DNA from: Leptothrix sp. (in: b-proteobacteria)
Lineage (GTDB): Bacteria > Pseudomonadota > Gammaproteobacteria > Burkholderiales > Burkholderiaceae_C
Assembly: GCA_013822685.1 (NCBI GenBank)
Contig: PNKV01000026.1
Location: 1-48,013 of the forward strand
Length of the DNA stretch: 48,013 nt
Reading direction: 5' to 3'
In this document: piece by piece, positions 23,938 to 33,939 of the stretch
Position numbering within the stretch: position 1 is the stretch's first letter
Layout of the letters: every line of letters starts with the position of its first letter
Position numbers and translations under genes: made by a program
The notes under the pieces: model-generated
Told to the model about the DNA's origin: nothing
What the model saw: the letters and a program-made list of their open reading frames with translations, nothing else
Database searches by the model: none

Positions 23938-25184
23938 AACAAAGTTGGAAACCCATTGACCACATCGAGCTGCTGGAAAACGGCGAAGCCTTCTTCCCCT
24001 GCGTGTTCGAGGCCATCGGCCAGGCGCAGCGCGAGGTGCTGGTCGAGACCTTCATCCTGTTCATGGACAAGGTGGGGTGGGGCTTGCACGCGGCTTTGCT
24101 GGGCGCCGCCCAACGTGGCGTGAACGTCACGCTCACCGTGGATGGCTTTGGCTCACCCGATCTCCACGACGACTTCATCGGCCCATTGACCGCCGCGGGC
24201 GTGCGCGTTCAGGTCTTCGACCCGCAACCCCGCACGCTGGGCATGCGCCTGAACGTGTTCCGCCGCCTGCACCGCAAGCTGGTGGTGGTGGATGCGCAAA
24301 AGGCCTTCGTGGGTGGCATCAATTTTTCAGCCGACCACCTGGCTGACTTCGGCCCGCAAGCCAAGCAAGACTACGCCGTGATGGTGCGCGGCCCGATCGT
24401 GGAAGACATCCACCGCTTTGCATTGGCCGCGGCCACGCCCAACCCCCGTCGCCCCTGGTGGCCACGCGCGCCCAAAGCCCAGGGCATGGCCAGACCTGAC
24501 GCGAGCATGCCTTCGTGGGCTTCCTTTGTCTCGCGCGACAACCGCCACCACCAGACCGACATCGAACGCCAATACCGGCTGGCCATCCGCGCTGCCAAGC
24601 GCGAGCTGATCGTCGCCAATGCCTACTTCTTCCCGGGCTACCGCTTGCTGCGCGACCTGCGCAACGCGGCCCGGCGCGGCGTCAAGGTCACCTTGATCCT
24701 GCAGGGCGAACCAGACATGCCCATTGCCAAGCTCGCCGCCCGCATTTTGTACAGCTACCTGCTGCGCGCGGGCGTCAGCATCTACGAGTATTGCGAGCGG
24801 CCCTTGCACGGCAAGGTTGCGCTGGCAGACGACCATTGGTCGACCGTGGGTTCCAGCAATCTGGATCCGCTCAGCCTGTCGCTGAACCTGGAGGCTAATC
24901 TCTTCATCTGGGATCAACGCTTCAACCAGCACCTGCGTGGGCGTTTGCAGTACCTGATCCAGCACCACTGCCAGCACGTGAAGGAGCCGGAGGCCGGCCA
25001 CCAACTCATGTGGCGCATGGGGCTGAGTGTGCTGGTCTTCCACTTCTTGCGCCGCTTCCCCAAGTGGGCCGGCTGGCTGCCCCACCACCGCCCGGCACTG
25101 GCCGCCGTCACGCCCACTGACCAGGCCACCGACGTGACCCGGGTGAACGAGGCGCAACTCGACCCTGAACAAAGGCGAGCATGA
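23934..25184 (+). CDS. clsB: Cardiolipin synthase B
   Basis: Phospholipase-D superfamily synthase that in E. coli makes cardiolipin from phosphatidylglycerol and can also make phosphatidylglycerol from phosphatidylethanolamine. Two HKD-type motifs are present: HRKLVVVDAQKAFVGGINFS in the first half and HGKVALADDHWSTVGSSNLD in the second (H-x-K-x4-D in both). No N-terminal transmembrane helices occur, which separates ClsB from ClsA. At 416 residues it matches E. coli ClsB (413). It begins with GTG overlapping the ybhP-like stop by four bases and its own stop overlaps the ybhN-like start by four, so the three genes are translationally coupled. Confidence 0.94.
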   Translation: MKQSWKPIDHIELLENGEAFFPCVFEAIGQAQREVLVETFILFMDKVGWGLHAALLGAAQRGVNVTLTVDGFGSPDLHDDFIGPLTAAGVRVQVFDPQPRTLGMRLNVFRRLHRKLVVVDAQKAFVGGINFSADHLADFGPQAKQDYAVMVRGPIVEDIHRFALAAATPNPRRPWWPRAPKAQGMARPDASMPSWASFVSRDNRHHQTDIERQYRLAIRAAKRELIVANAYFFPGYRLLRDLRNAARRGVKVTLILQGEPDMPIAKLAARILYSYLLRAGVSIYEYCERPLHGKVALADDHWSTVGSSNLDPLSLSLNLEANLFIWDQRFNQHLRGRLQYLIQHHCQHVKEPEAGHQLMWRMGLSVLVFHFLRRFPKWAGWLPHHRPALAAVTPTDQATDVTRVNEAQLDPEQRRA

Positions 25185-26152
25185 AATCAGCCGCCACTGC
25201 CTTGGCGCAGATGTCCTCCGCCAGTTGGTGGCCCATCGTCAAACGCATCCTCATCAGCGCCTTCACCTTGGGCGTGATGGGCCTGATCGCCTGGAAAGCA
25301 CGTGACATCGACTGGCCCGCCGTGGGGCAGGCCCTGCGCGACATCTCGCCAGTCACCCTGGCCATGGCCGCCGGCTTTGCGCTGTTGAGCTACACCTTGT
25401 ACGGCTGCTTCGAGTTGTTTGGCTGGCACTACCTGGGCCACCCCTTGCCCCGCTGGCGCATGGCCGGGGTGGCCGTGTCCAGCTATGCCGTCAACCTGAA
25501 CCTGGGCACCTTGGTCGGCGGTGTCGGTTTTCGCTACCGCCTGTATGCGCGGCTGGGGCTGAAAGTGCCCCAGGTGGCCAAGGTGGTGGGCCTGAGCATG
25601 CTGATCAATTGGCTGGCCTACCCACTGCTGCTGGGTGTCTGCCTGGCCTTGCCCGTGGTGACCTTGCCAGGCGACTGGCGCTTGTCCTCCGAATCCTTGC
25701 GGTGGGTCGGCGTGGCGTTGTGCCTGGTGCCGCTGACTTACGTGGCAGCCTGCTTTGGGTCCACCCGAAGGCGCTGGACCGTGCGGGGCCAGAAAGTGGC
25801 CCTGCCCTCGGGGCGCATGGCCTGCCTTCAGCTGGCCATGTCATCGGCCAACTGGCTGGCCAATGCCGCCGCCATCCACATCCTGATGCCCGAAGGCGTC
25901 GCCTACTTGACCGTGGTGGCGGCATTGATGGTCAGCGCGGTGGCCGGCGTGCTGGCCCATGTTCCCGGGGGCCTCGGCGTGCTGGAAGGGGTCTTCATCA
26001 CCTTGTTGGGCACCCAGGTGCCGCATGCCGAATTGATCGGTGCCCTGCTGGCTTACCGGGCCGTCTACTACCTGGGGCCTTTGGTGCTGGCCCTGCTGGG
26101 CTACCTGTGCTTCGAGGCCACCACGCGCCGAAACGCGGAGGCCTCAGGGTAG
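25181..26152 (+). CDS. Lysylphosphatidylglycerol synthase TM-region (UPF0104) family protein, YbhN-like
   Basis: Polytopic inner-membrane protein of 323 residues with about eight helices, for example near residues 20-37, 55-78 and the C-terminal AYRAVYYLGPLVLALLGYLCF. The family signature HVPGGLGVLEGVFITLLG is present, as is NLNLGTLVGGVGFRYRLYARLGL. It corresponds to the flippase-like half of MprF and to YbhN of E. coli, whose role is linked to anionic phospholipid handling. It lacks the soluble lysyl-transferase domain, so it cannot be a full LPG synthase. It overlaps clsB by four bases and ends the operon. Confidence 0.9.
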   Translation: MKSAATALAQMSSASWWPIVKRILISAFTLGVMGLIAWKARDIDWPAVGQALRDISPVTLAMAAGFALLSYTLYGCFELFGWHYLGHPLPRWRMAGVAVSSYAVNLNLGTLVGGVGFRYRLYARLGLKVPQVAKVVGLSMLINWLAYPLLLGVCLALPVVTLPGDWRLSSESLRWVGVALCLVPLTYVAACFGSTRRRWTVRGQKVALPSGRMACLQLAMSSANWLANAAAIHILMPEGVAYLTVVAALMVSAVAGVLAHVPGGLGVLEGVFITLLGTQVPHAELIGALLAYRAVYYLGPLVLALLGYLCFEATTRRNAEASG

Positions 26153-28243
<2,091 letters not shown>

Positions 28244-28248
28244 GTTGG

Positions 28249-28265
28249 CGGGCTTTTAAAGCCCG
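28249..28265. terminator. Hairpin between convergent fadH and the YecA-like gene
   Basis: CGGGCTTT and AAAGCCCG form a near-perfect palindrome between the two stop codons. T-tracts inside the stem could serve either strand. It probably marks the shared 3' end of the two convergent transcripts, but no long T-run follows. Confidence 0.5.
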
Positions 28266-29051
28266 TCAGTGCACGGTGCCGGCCACGGCGCCGCAGCACT
28301 TCTTGTACTTCAAGCCGCTGCCACAAGGGCAAGGCTCATTGCGGGCCACCTTGTCCTCGTTGCGCACCGGCACCGATTTGGGTGGGTGCTGCATCCAGAA
28401 CAGGCGCAGGTCTTGCACTGCCAGCATGGCCTGTGCGATCAGGTCGTCGCGCGGCAGATCGGCTTCGTTGTAGGCCTCTTCGCAGAACTTGCGCAGGGCA
28501 TCTCGTTCGGTCAAGGTCAGGGCCAGCACGGCCTGCACATTCAAGTCCACCATCTGGAACTCGGGCGAGCCGGGCGCAAACACTTCCCAGTCGTCTTCGA
28601 AATCAAGCAAGGCCTGGCCAAAGCCCCGCGCCCAACCACCGCCGGTTTGCAAGCTCATGGCCTGCTCGTCGTTGATCAGCCCTTCGGCCAGCTTCTCGGC
28701 AATTTCATCCTGCGGGTATTCCGACATCAGCGGGTTCAGGTGCACCTCGTCAGGCGCGTCCAGCAGGCGCTCGGGGTGCAACTCGCTGGCCAGGGCATTC
28801 CAGCGGCGCATCAACAGCGCCATGACGATCTCGAAGTCTTCGGCCTTGCTGAGCACGTGCATCAGCGAATCGCCGAACATCAGGGTCAGGTATTCGCTGG
28901 GGGCCACATAGCGCGGGCCGCAAATCAGGGCGGTCAGGTAGCCGTCGACCCAATCAGGGGCCACCTCGGGCTGGTGTTCGCTCAGGCGTTCGCACCAGTC
29001 TTCGAGGGCGGCGATGTCTGCGTCAGTGAAGTCGTGGGCGGTGGGCTGCAT
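28266..29051 (-). CDS. UPF0149 (YecA/YgfB) family protein with SEC-C motif
   Basis: Soluble protein of 261 residues. The helical UPF0149 part covers most of the length ([21 protein letters not shown] is typical). The C-terminus is a zinc-binding SEC-C motif, [18 protein letters not shown], with three or four ligands of the C-x-C-x8-C-C/H type, as found at the end of SecA. E. coli YecA binds ribosomes, so a link to translation or early protein export is plausible but not demonstrated here. It is the last gene on the leftward strand after the SDR gene (22 bases) and is convergent with fadH. Confidence 0.9.
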   Translation of the reverse strand: MQPTAHDFTDADIAALEDWCERLSEHQPEVAPDWVDGYLTALICGPRYVAPSEYLTLMFGDSLMHVLSKAEDFEIVMALLMRRWNALASELHPERLLDAPDEVHLNPLMSEYPQDEIAEKLAEGLINDEQAMSLQTGGGWARGFGQALLDFEDDWEVFAPGSPEFQMVDLNVQAVLALTLTERDALRKFCEEAYNEADLPRDDLIAQAMLAVQDLRLFWMQHPPKSVPVRNEDKVARNEPCPCGSGLKYKKCCGAVAGTVH

Positions 29052-29073
29052 GGGGATGTCCTGTTCCAGGCAG

Positions 29074-29829
29074 CTAGGATACCTTGGCCACCCAGCTCAA
29101 GGGCGCAAAACGCATGTACCAGGCGATCGCAGCCCAGGGCCAGCGCGGCACGCAGGCCTTGGCCGGTTCGCGCTCGATGGCGGCCACCAAGGCGCGGCAG
29201 CCGGATTGCGTGTCCACCATCAAGGGCGTCTTGGCCGACTTGCTGCTCAGCTCGGTTTCGATGTAGCCCGGGAAGATGGTGCTCACCACGATGGGCGTGC
29301 GGCCCATCACATCAGCGCGGATGCCCTCCAGCAGGGCCGCGAAGCCCGCCTTGGTGGCCGCATACGTGGTGAGGTTGCGGCCCAGGCCACGCATCGCGCT
29401 CATCGACGAGATGCCCACCAGGTGCCCGCTGTTCTGCGCGCGGAAGATCTCCATCGCGGCCTCGCATTGGGCCAGCGCGGCGATGAAGTTGGTCTGCGCG
29501 GTCTGCAGGTTGGCGTCGAAGCGGCCCTTGCCAATGGGCTGGCCCTTGCCCAGGCCGGCGTTGACGATGACGCGGTCGATCGTGCCGAACTCGCCCTGGA
29601 AAAACTTGAACACCTCGAAGACCTGGGCATGGTCGTTCACGTCCAGCGCGCGCACGGCAATGCGCACGCCTGGGTGCTTGGCTTGCAGCTCGGCCTTGAG
29701 CGCTTCGAGCCGATCGGTGCGGCGCGCGCACAGGGCCAAATGGCGGCCCTTGGCGGCGAATTCGCGGGCCATGCCCTCACCCAGGCCCGAGCTGGCACCG
29801 GTGATGAGGATGGTCTGGCGTGTGGGCAT
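29074..29829 (-). CDS. SDR-family oxidoreductase
   Basis: Short-chain dehydrogenase/reductase of 251 residues. The NAD(P)-binding motif TGASSGLG is at residues 10-17, followed by ARRTDRLE, where the Arg pair suggests NADP(H) preference. Next come NAGLG, a catalytic Ser in GISSMSA, and the Tyr-x3-Lys pair in YAATKAG. The C-terminus is extended and hydrophobic ([15 protein letters not shown]), suggesting membrane association or a lipid substrate. It lies 19 bases after the alpha/beta hydrolase gene and is the last catabolic gene of the cluster. A 3-hydroxyacyl or keto-acyl substrate is a guess from context. Confidence 0.9.
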   Translation of the reverse strand: MPTRQTILITGASSGLGEGMAREFAAKGRHLALCARRTDRLEALKAELQAKHPGVRIAVRALDVNDHAQVFEVFKFFQGEFGTIDRVIVNAGLGKGQPIGKGRFDANLQTAQTNFIAALAQCEAAMEIFRAQNSGHLVGISSMSAMRGLGRNLTTYAATKAGFAALLEGIRADVMGRTPIVVSTIFPGYIETELSSKSAKTPLMVDTQSGCRALVAAIEREPAKACVPRWPWAAIAWYMRFAPLSWVAKVS

Positions 29830-29848
29830 GGTGCGTGTCCTTCGGGCG

Positions 29849-30799
29849 TTACTGGAGGTTCAAGAAGGTCTTGAGCGCCGCCACGGTGCGGGCAGGGTCT
29901 TCTTCCTGCGGCACGTGGCCCAGGCCCTCGAACATCACCAACTGGCTGCCGGCGATGTCCTGCTTGAAATGCTCGGCGTTGTCGGGCGGGATCAGGCCAT
30001 CCTTGCTGCCCCACAAGATCAGCGTGGGCTGGCGGATCTGCTTGATCAACTCGGCATGCTCACCGCCGGGCGATTGCTTGAAGCGCGCGCTCAGCGCATC
30101 GCGGTTGCCTTCGCGCAGCGTCAGTTCATAGTAACGATCGATCAACTCGGGCGTGACCTTGGCCGGGTCGCCATACACATTGCGCACGCTGGATTCGATC
30201 ATGCTGCGCGGCAGCACATTGGCGATCACGGGCCGCAACGCCGGGATCTGCGCCAGCTTGAAACCGATGGGCACCGAGGTGGCCTTGTAGGGATAGCCGC
30301 CAGCATCGACCAGCACGAGCTTGCTCACGCGGTCAGGATGCGCTTGCGCCGTCATCCACGACACCGTGCCGCCAAAGGAATTGCCGCCCAGCACCACCTG
30401 CTTCAGGCCGAGCTGGTCCAGCACGTCCTTCATGAAGCCGGTGTAGCGGGTGAGCTGGTAGTCACCATCGGGCGCGGGGCCGGTCAGGCCAAAGCCGGGC
30501 AGGTCAAGCCGGATCACGCGGCGCTGGCCTTTGAGCGCATCGGCCCAACCATCCCAGGTGTGCAGGCTGGCCGAGGTGCCGTGCAACAGCACGATGGGCT
30601 CGGGGTCGTCCTTGGGGCCTTCGTCGCGCAGGTGCACCTGCATGCCCTGAACGGTGATGAACTGCGAAGGGGCCGGGGCCCAGCGGGCCTTGAGTGTGTC
30701 CACTGGGCGGTCAGGGGCCCAGCTCATGGCCACCCCGCCTGCGACCAACACAACGGCGAGCAACAACAGGCCGAACACGGCCTTCAACAAAGTCTTCAT
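29849..30799 (-). CDS. Alpha/beta hydrolase, membrane-anchored or exported
   Basis: Hydrolase of 316 residues with an N-terminal hydrophobic segment (about residues 5-27) that lacks an obvious cleavage site, so probably an uncleaved anchor. The core fold shows the oxyanion loop IVLLHGTSAS, nucleophile elbow GNSFGG (Ser), acid LWGSKDGLIP (Asp) and His in EGLGHVPQEEDP, a complete catalytic triad. Family members include esterases, thioesterases and C-C hydrolases; the substrate cannot be told. It lies in the acyl-CoA cluster 35 bases after the phosphatase-like gene. The periplasmic side is likely for the catalytic domain, which weakens the idea that it acts on a CoA ester. Confidence 0.88.
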   Translation of the reverse strand: MKTLLKAVFGLLLLAVVLVAGGVAMSWAPDRPVDTLKARWAPAPSQFITVQGMQVHLRDEGPKDDPEPIVLLHGTSASLHTWDGWADALKGQRRVIRLDLPGFGLTGPAPDGDYQLTRYTGFMKDVLDQLGLKQVVLGGNSFGGTVSWMTAQAHPDRVSKLVLVDAGGYPYKATSVPIGFKLAQIPALRPVIANVLPRSMIESSVRNVYGDPAKVTPELIDRYYELTLREGNRDALSARFKQSPGGEHAELIKQIRQPTLILWGSKDGLIPPDNAEHFKQDIAGSQLVMFEGLGHVPQEEDPARTVAALKTFLNLQ

Positions 30800-30834
30800 T
30801 CAGGGTTCTCCCAGCGCTTGTTTTTGAACAAGCC

Positions 30835-31527
30835 TCAACGATAGGTCAAAAGTGCCTTGTCGCCGCCTTCCAGGTGCGCATGTTCGTTGACCGAGATGAG
30901 GTGCAAGCCATCACGGCCCGCCAACAGCTTGGTCACGCCACCATTGGCCAGCGTCCAGTTGATGGTGAAGGCTTGCGCGTCGCTCAGGCCCAACAGGTGG
31001 GCGCAGATCACGCTGATGGTGCCGCCGGAGGTGAAGACCAGGGTCGTGCCTTTGGGCGGGCTTTGCCGGACGATGTCGTCGAGTGCGGCCACGCAGCGGG
31101 CGCGGAAGTCGGCCCAGCTTTCAGCGTATTCGTGGGCGTATTCGCCTTCCACCCAGCGTGTCACCGCGGCTTTGAAGAAGCCTTGGAACGCACGGCGCGG
31201 GTCGCCCGAAGCGGCCATGTCGCCCATCATCACCAGCTTGTCAACATAGCGCGGCTCGGCCACCTCGATCACGTTCTCGTGGTTGAACTCGTTGACGCCC
31301 TGGTGCAGTTCCATCGGCAGCTCGCACCCCAGGGTCTCGAGGCAGTTGATGGCCGTCTCTTGGTGGCGCTTCATGCTGCCGCTGATGACGAGATCGGGCA
31401 CCACGCCGCGGGCCTTCAGCGCCTGGCCCAGCACGCGGCCCTGCTCATGGCCAATGGGCGAGAGCTGGTCGTAATCGTTGCTGCCAAACGAGGCTTGCCC
31501 GTGGCGGATGAAGTAGATGGCGCCCAT
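30835..31527 (-). CDS. Histidine-phosphatase-fold protein with an atypical second active-site motif
   Basis: Protein of 230 residues in the phosphoglycerate-mutase-like clade. The N-terminal RHG motif with the nucleophilic His is at residues 8-10, and a second Arg is in SGSMKRHQET. At the place where the second catalytic His normally stands (V-S-H-G-G), this protein has V-F-T-S-G-G, with Ser167 in the His position. Glu80 could still serve as the acid. It lies three bases after the APH-type kinase gene, so the two are co-translated. A phosphatase acting on the kinase product, or a pseudo-enzyme, are the two readings. It is not a housekeeping phosphoglycerate mutase. Confidence 0.85.
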   Translation of the reverse strand: MGAIYFIRHGQASFGSNDYDQLSPIGHEQGRVLGQALKARGVVPDLVISGSMKRHQETAINCLETLGCELPMELHQGVNEFNHENVIEVAEPRYVDKLVMMGDMAASGDPRRAFQGFFKAAVTRWVEGEYAHEYAESWADFRARCVAALDDIVRQSPPKGTTLVFTSGGTISVICAHLLGLSDAQAFTINWTLANGGVTKLLAGRDGLHLISVNEHAHLEGGDKALLTYR

Positions 31528-31530
31528 GCT

Positions 31531-32613
31531 TTAAATGCCGCTCCGCTTGATCATGCCCTTGCAGCGCCAGTCCAGGTAATTGGCCAGCAGCCAGAAGTTC
31601 TTGAAGGCCGGGTTGCGCGTCTGCTTGTGGTGGTAACGGTAATAGATTTGCTGCACGATGGCGGCCAGGCGGAAGAGGCCGTACACCTCGTAGAACACCC
31701 AGTTGTCGGGCTTGAGCTTCATGCGGTCCAGGTAGTACTCCACCACCTCTTCGCGGCGCAGCATGCCAGGCAGGTGCGTGGGCTGGCGGCGGGTGCTCAT
31801 CAGGAACTTGCTGTCGTCGGCGTGCACCCAGTAGGCCAGGCTGTTGCCCAGGTCCATCAGTGGGTCGCCCAGCGTGGCCATCTCCCAATCGAGCACACCG
31901 ATCACTTTCGTCGGGTCGGTTTCAGACAGCACCACATTGTCGAAGCGCCAGTCGTTGTGGATCACGCAGCTGGCCACGTCCTCAGGGATGTTTGCCTTCA
32001 GCCAGCTGATCACGTAGCTGTACGAGGGCACGTTCCAGGTCTTGGCCTTGGTGTAGCGGTCGCTCCAGCCTTCGATCTGGCGGCGGCAGTAGCCACCGCC
32101 CTTGCCCAGCGCTTCCAGGTCAGTGCCTTTGACGTTCACCTGGTGCAGCTCGACCAGCTTGTCCAGCACATTGGTGCAGAGCTGGCGCGTGGTGGCCACA
32201 TCCAGGTTCAAACCGCGCGGCATGTTCTTGCGCGGGATGATGCCGGCAATGCGCTCCATCACGTAAAACTCGCTGCCGGTGATGGCTTCGTCGGTGCAAT
32301 GCCCGACCATGTTCGGCACCACCGGGTAGACCGGCTTCAACGCGCTCTGCACGCGGAACTCACGGCCCATGTCGTGCGCGCCCTTGGCCTTGGTGCCGGC
32401 CGGCGGGCGGCGCAGGATGTAGTCGCCGTTGGCGTACTTCAGCCGATACGTCCAGTTGGACGCGCCGCCTGAGAACTGCGTGACCTCGGGCTGGCCTTGC
32501 AGGCTCGGCACCTGCGCTTTCAACCAGGCATCGACCGCCGCGGTCTTGAGCTCTTCGCCCTGGCGGACAGCGCCGCCCTGATCCTGCACGCCCTTGCTCG
32601 CGCCTTCGCTCAT
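31531..32613 (-). CDS. APH-type phosphotransferase, ACAD10/11 kinase-domain or LvaA-like
   Basis: Small-molecule kinase of 360 residues with the aminoglycoside-phosphotransferase fold. The catalytic loop HNDWRFDN is at residues 219-226 and the Mg-binding Asp in LDWEMATLGDP at 242. The beta3 region reads YILRRPPAG, the pattern typical of the ACAD10/11 group rather than antibiotic kinases. It starts with an ATG overlapping the acyl-CoA dehydrogenase stop (ATGA). In human ACAD10/11 the same two domains are fused, and LvaA of Pseudomonas putida phosphorylates a 4-hydroxyacyl-CoA. By analogy it would phosphorylate a hydroxyacyl-CoA; it should not be read as an antibiotic-resistance gene. Confidence 0.9.
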   Translation of the reverse strand: MSEGASKGVQDQGGAVRQGEELKTAAVDAWLKAQVPSLQGQPEVTQFSGGASNWTYRLKYANGDYILRRPPAGTKAKGAHDMGREFRVQSALKPVYPVVPNMVGHCTDEAITGSEFYVMERIAGIIPRKNMPRGLNLDVATTRQLCTNVLDKLVELHQVNVKGTDLEALGKGGGYCRRQIEGWSDRYTKAKTWNVPSYSYVISWLKANIPEDVASCVIHNDWRFDNVVLSETDPTKVIGVLDWEMATLGDPLMDLGNSLAYWVHADDSKFLMSTRRQPTHLPGMLRREEVVEYYLDRMKLKPDNWVFYEVYGLFRLAAIVQQIYYRYHHKQTRNPAFKNFWLLANYLDWRCKGMIKRSGI

Positions 32614-33842
32614 CGGGCCACTCCGTACTTCATCAACTCCAGGCGCGCGATCATGCCCTTGTGCACTTCGTCCGGGCCATCGGCCAGGCGCAGCGAGCGG
32701 GCCTGGTTGAAGAAAGCCGTCAACGGCGTGTCGTGCGACACGCCCATGCCGCCGTGGATCTGGATGGCGAAGTCCACCACCTGCTGCAGCACATTGGGCG
32801 CCACCACCTTGATCGCGGCCACGTCGGTCAGCGCGGCCATCACGCCCAGGGTGTCGATCTTCCAGGCCGCTTGCAGCGTGAGCAGGCGGGCCTGGTCAAT
32901 GGCCAGGCGGCATTCGGCGATGCGCTCGCGGTTGCCGCCCAGGTTGATGATGGGCTTGCCAAAGGCCACGCGCTTCAGGCCGCGTTGGATGGCCAGTTCC
33001 AGCGACTTCTCGGCGGCGCCCAGCATGCGCATGCAATGGTGGATGCGGCCCGGGCCCAGGCGGCCTTGGGCGATCTCAAAGCCCTTGCCCGGGCCGGCGA
33101 TGAAGTTGCCCACCGGCACGCGCACATTGGTGAAGTGCACCTCGCCGTGGCCGTGCGGCTCGTCGTATTCGCCGAAGACCGGCAGCATGCGCTTGATCTC
33201 GACGCCGGGCGTGTCCATCGGCACCAGCACCATCGAGTGCTGGCCATGGCGGCCCGCGTCAGGGTTGGGCGTGCGCGCCATGAAGATGCCAATCTTGCAG
33301 CGCGGATCGCCCACGCCCGACGACCACCACTTCTTGCCGTTCAGCACGATTTGGTCGCCTTCGACCACGGCGGTGGCTTCCATGTTGGTGGCGTCGGACG
33401 AAGCCACATCAGGCTCGGTCATGAAGAAGACGGAGCGGATCTCGCCCGCCAGCAGCGGCTTCATCCAGCGCTCTTTCTGCTCGGCGTTGCCGTACTTCCA
33501 CAGCACTTCCATGTTGCCGGTGTCGGGCGCAGCGCAGTTGAAGATCTCGGGCGCCATCATGCTGCGGCCGGTTTCCTCGCAGCTGAAGGCGTACTCGAGC
33601 ACGCTCAGGCCCGCGCCCAGTTCGGCATCGGGCAGGAACAGGTTCCACAGGCCTTCGGCGCGGGCCTTGGCTTTCAGCGCTTCCACACGGGGAGGGATGG
33701 TCCATTTGGTCCAATCGCCACCATTGCGCTGGCCCAGGATCTCTTCCCAGTGCTGCGCCTCGATGGGCTCGATGTGGGTCTTGACGAAGGCTCGGACGGC
33801 ATCGGCCGTTTTCTTGGCGCGCTCGCTGGGCTGGAAATTCAT
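32610..33842 (-). CDS. Acyl-CoA dehydrogenase family protein, ACAD11/LvaC-like
   Basis: FAD-dependent acyl-CoA dehydrogenase fold of 410 residues. The FAD/substrate motifs are FFMTEPDVASSDATNM and LNGKKWWSSGVGDPRC. The C-terminal helical domain has IQIHGGMGVSHDTPL and the ending LADGPDEVHKG (DGPDEVH at residues 388-394), characteristic of the ACAD10/11-like subgroup rather than classical short- or medium-chain enzymes. In LvaC and human ACAD11 this partner removes the phosphate from a 4-phospho-acyl-CoA and shifts the hydroxyl. The gene starts with AAGGAG before ATG and is the first of a five-gene leftward cluster. The LysR gene lies 97 bases upstream. Confidence 0.92.
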   Translation of the reverse strand: MNFQPSERAKKTADAVRAFVKTHIEPIEAQHWEEILGQRNGGDWTKWTIPPRVEALKAKARAEGLWNLFLPDAELGAGLSVLEYAFSCEETGRSMMAPEIFNCAAPDTGNMEVLWKYGNAEQKERWMKPLLAGEIRSVFFMTEPDVASSDATNMEATAVVEGDQIVLNGKKWWSSGVGDPRCKIGIFMARTPNPDAGRHGQHSMVLVPMDTPGVEIKRMLPVFGEYDEPHGHGEVHFTNVRVPVGNFIAGPGKGFEIAQGRLGPGRIHHCMRMLGAAEKSLELAIQRGLKRVAFGKPIINLGGNRERIAECRLAIDQARLLTLQAAWKIDTLGVMAALTDVAAIKVVAPNVLQQVVDFAIQIHGGMGVSHDTPLTAFFNQARSLRLADGPDEVHKGMIARLELMKYGVAR

Positions 33843-33863
33843 GGCGGTCTCCTTGTGTGGAAT

Positions 33864-33881
33864 GCGGCGATGCTACGCCGC
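33864..33881. promoter_or_regulatory. Hairpin in the 5' untranslated region of the acyl-CoA dehydrogenase gene
   Basis: GCGGCG (33864-33869) and CGCCGC (33876-33881) form a perfect six-base GC stem with a six-base loop, 22 bases upstream of the start codon. It could also be the 3' hairpin of the LysR transcript that ends at 33940, although no T-run follows on the minus strand. Confidence 0.35.
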
Positions 33882-33899
33882 TGGGGTTCTAATCGCAAA

Positions 33900-33915
33900 T
33901 GATGATTGCTCATCA
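33900..33915. promoter_or_regulatory. Candidate operator of the acyl-CoA cluster
   Basis: TGATGA and TCATCA form a perfect six-base inverted repeat with a four-base centre, between the LysR stop and the acyl-CoA dehydrogenase start. Position suggests a binding site for the adjacent LysR protein; the half-sites are simple, so chance is possible. Confidence 0.4.
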
Positions 33916-33939
33916 CAAGTCATGAACAAAGTGAATGAC

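Noticed and set aside
31531..32613. APH-fold kinase as an antibiotic-resistance gene
   Set aside because: Motifs, gene coupling to an acyl-CoA dehydrogenase and the lipid-catabolic surroundings place it with the ACAD10/11 and LvaA group, not with aminoglycoside kinases.
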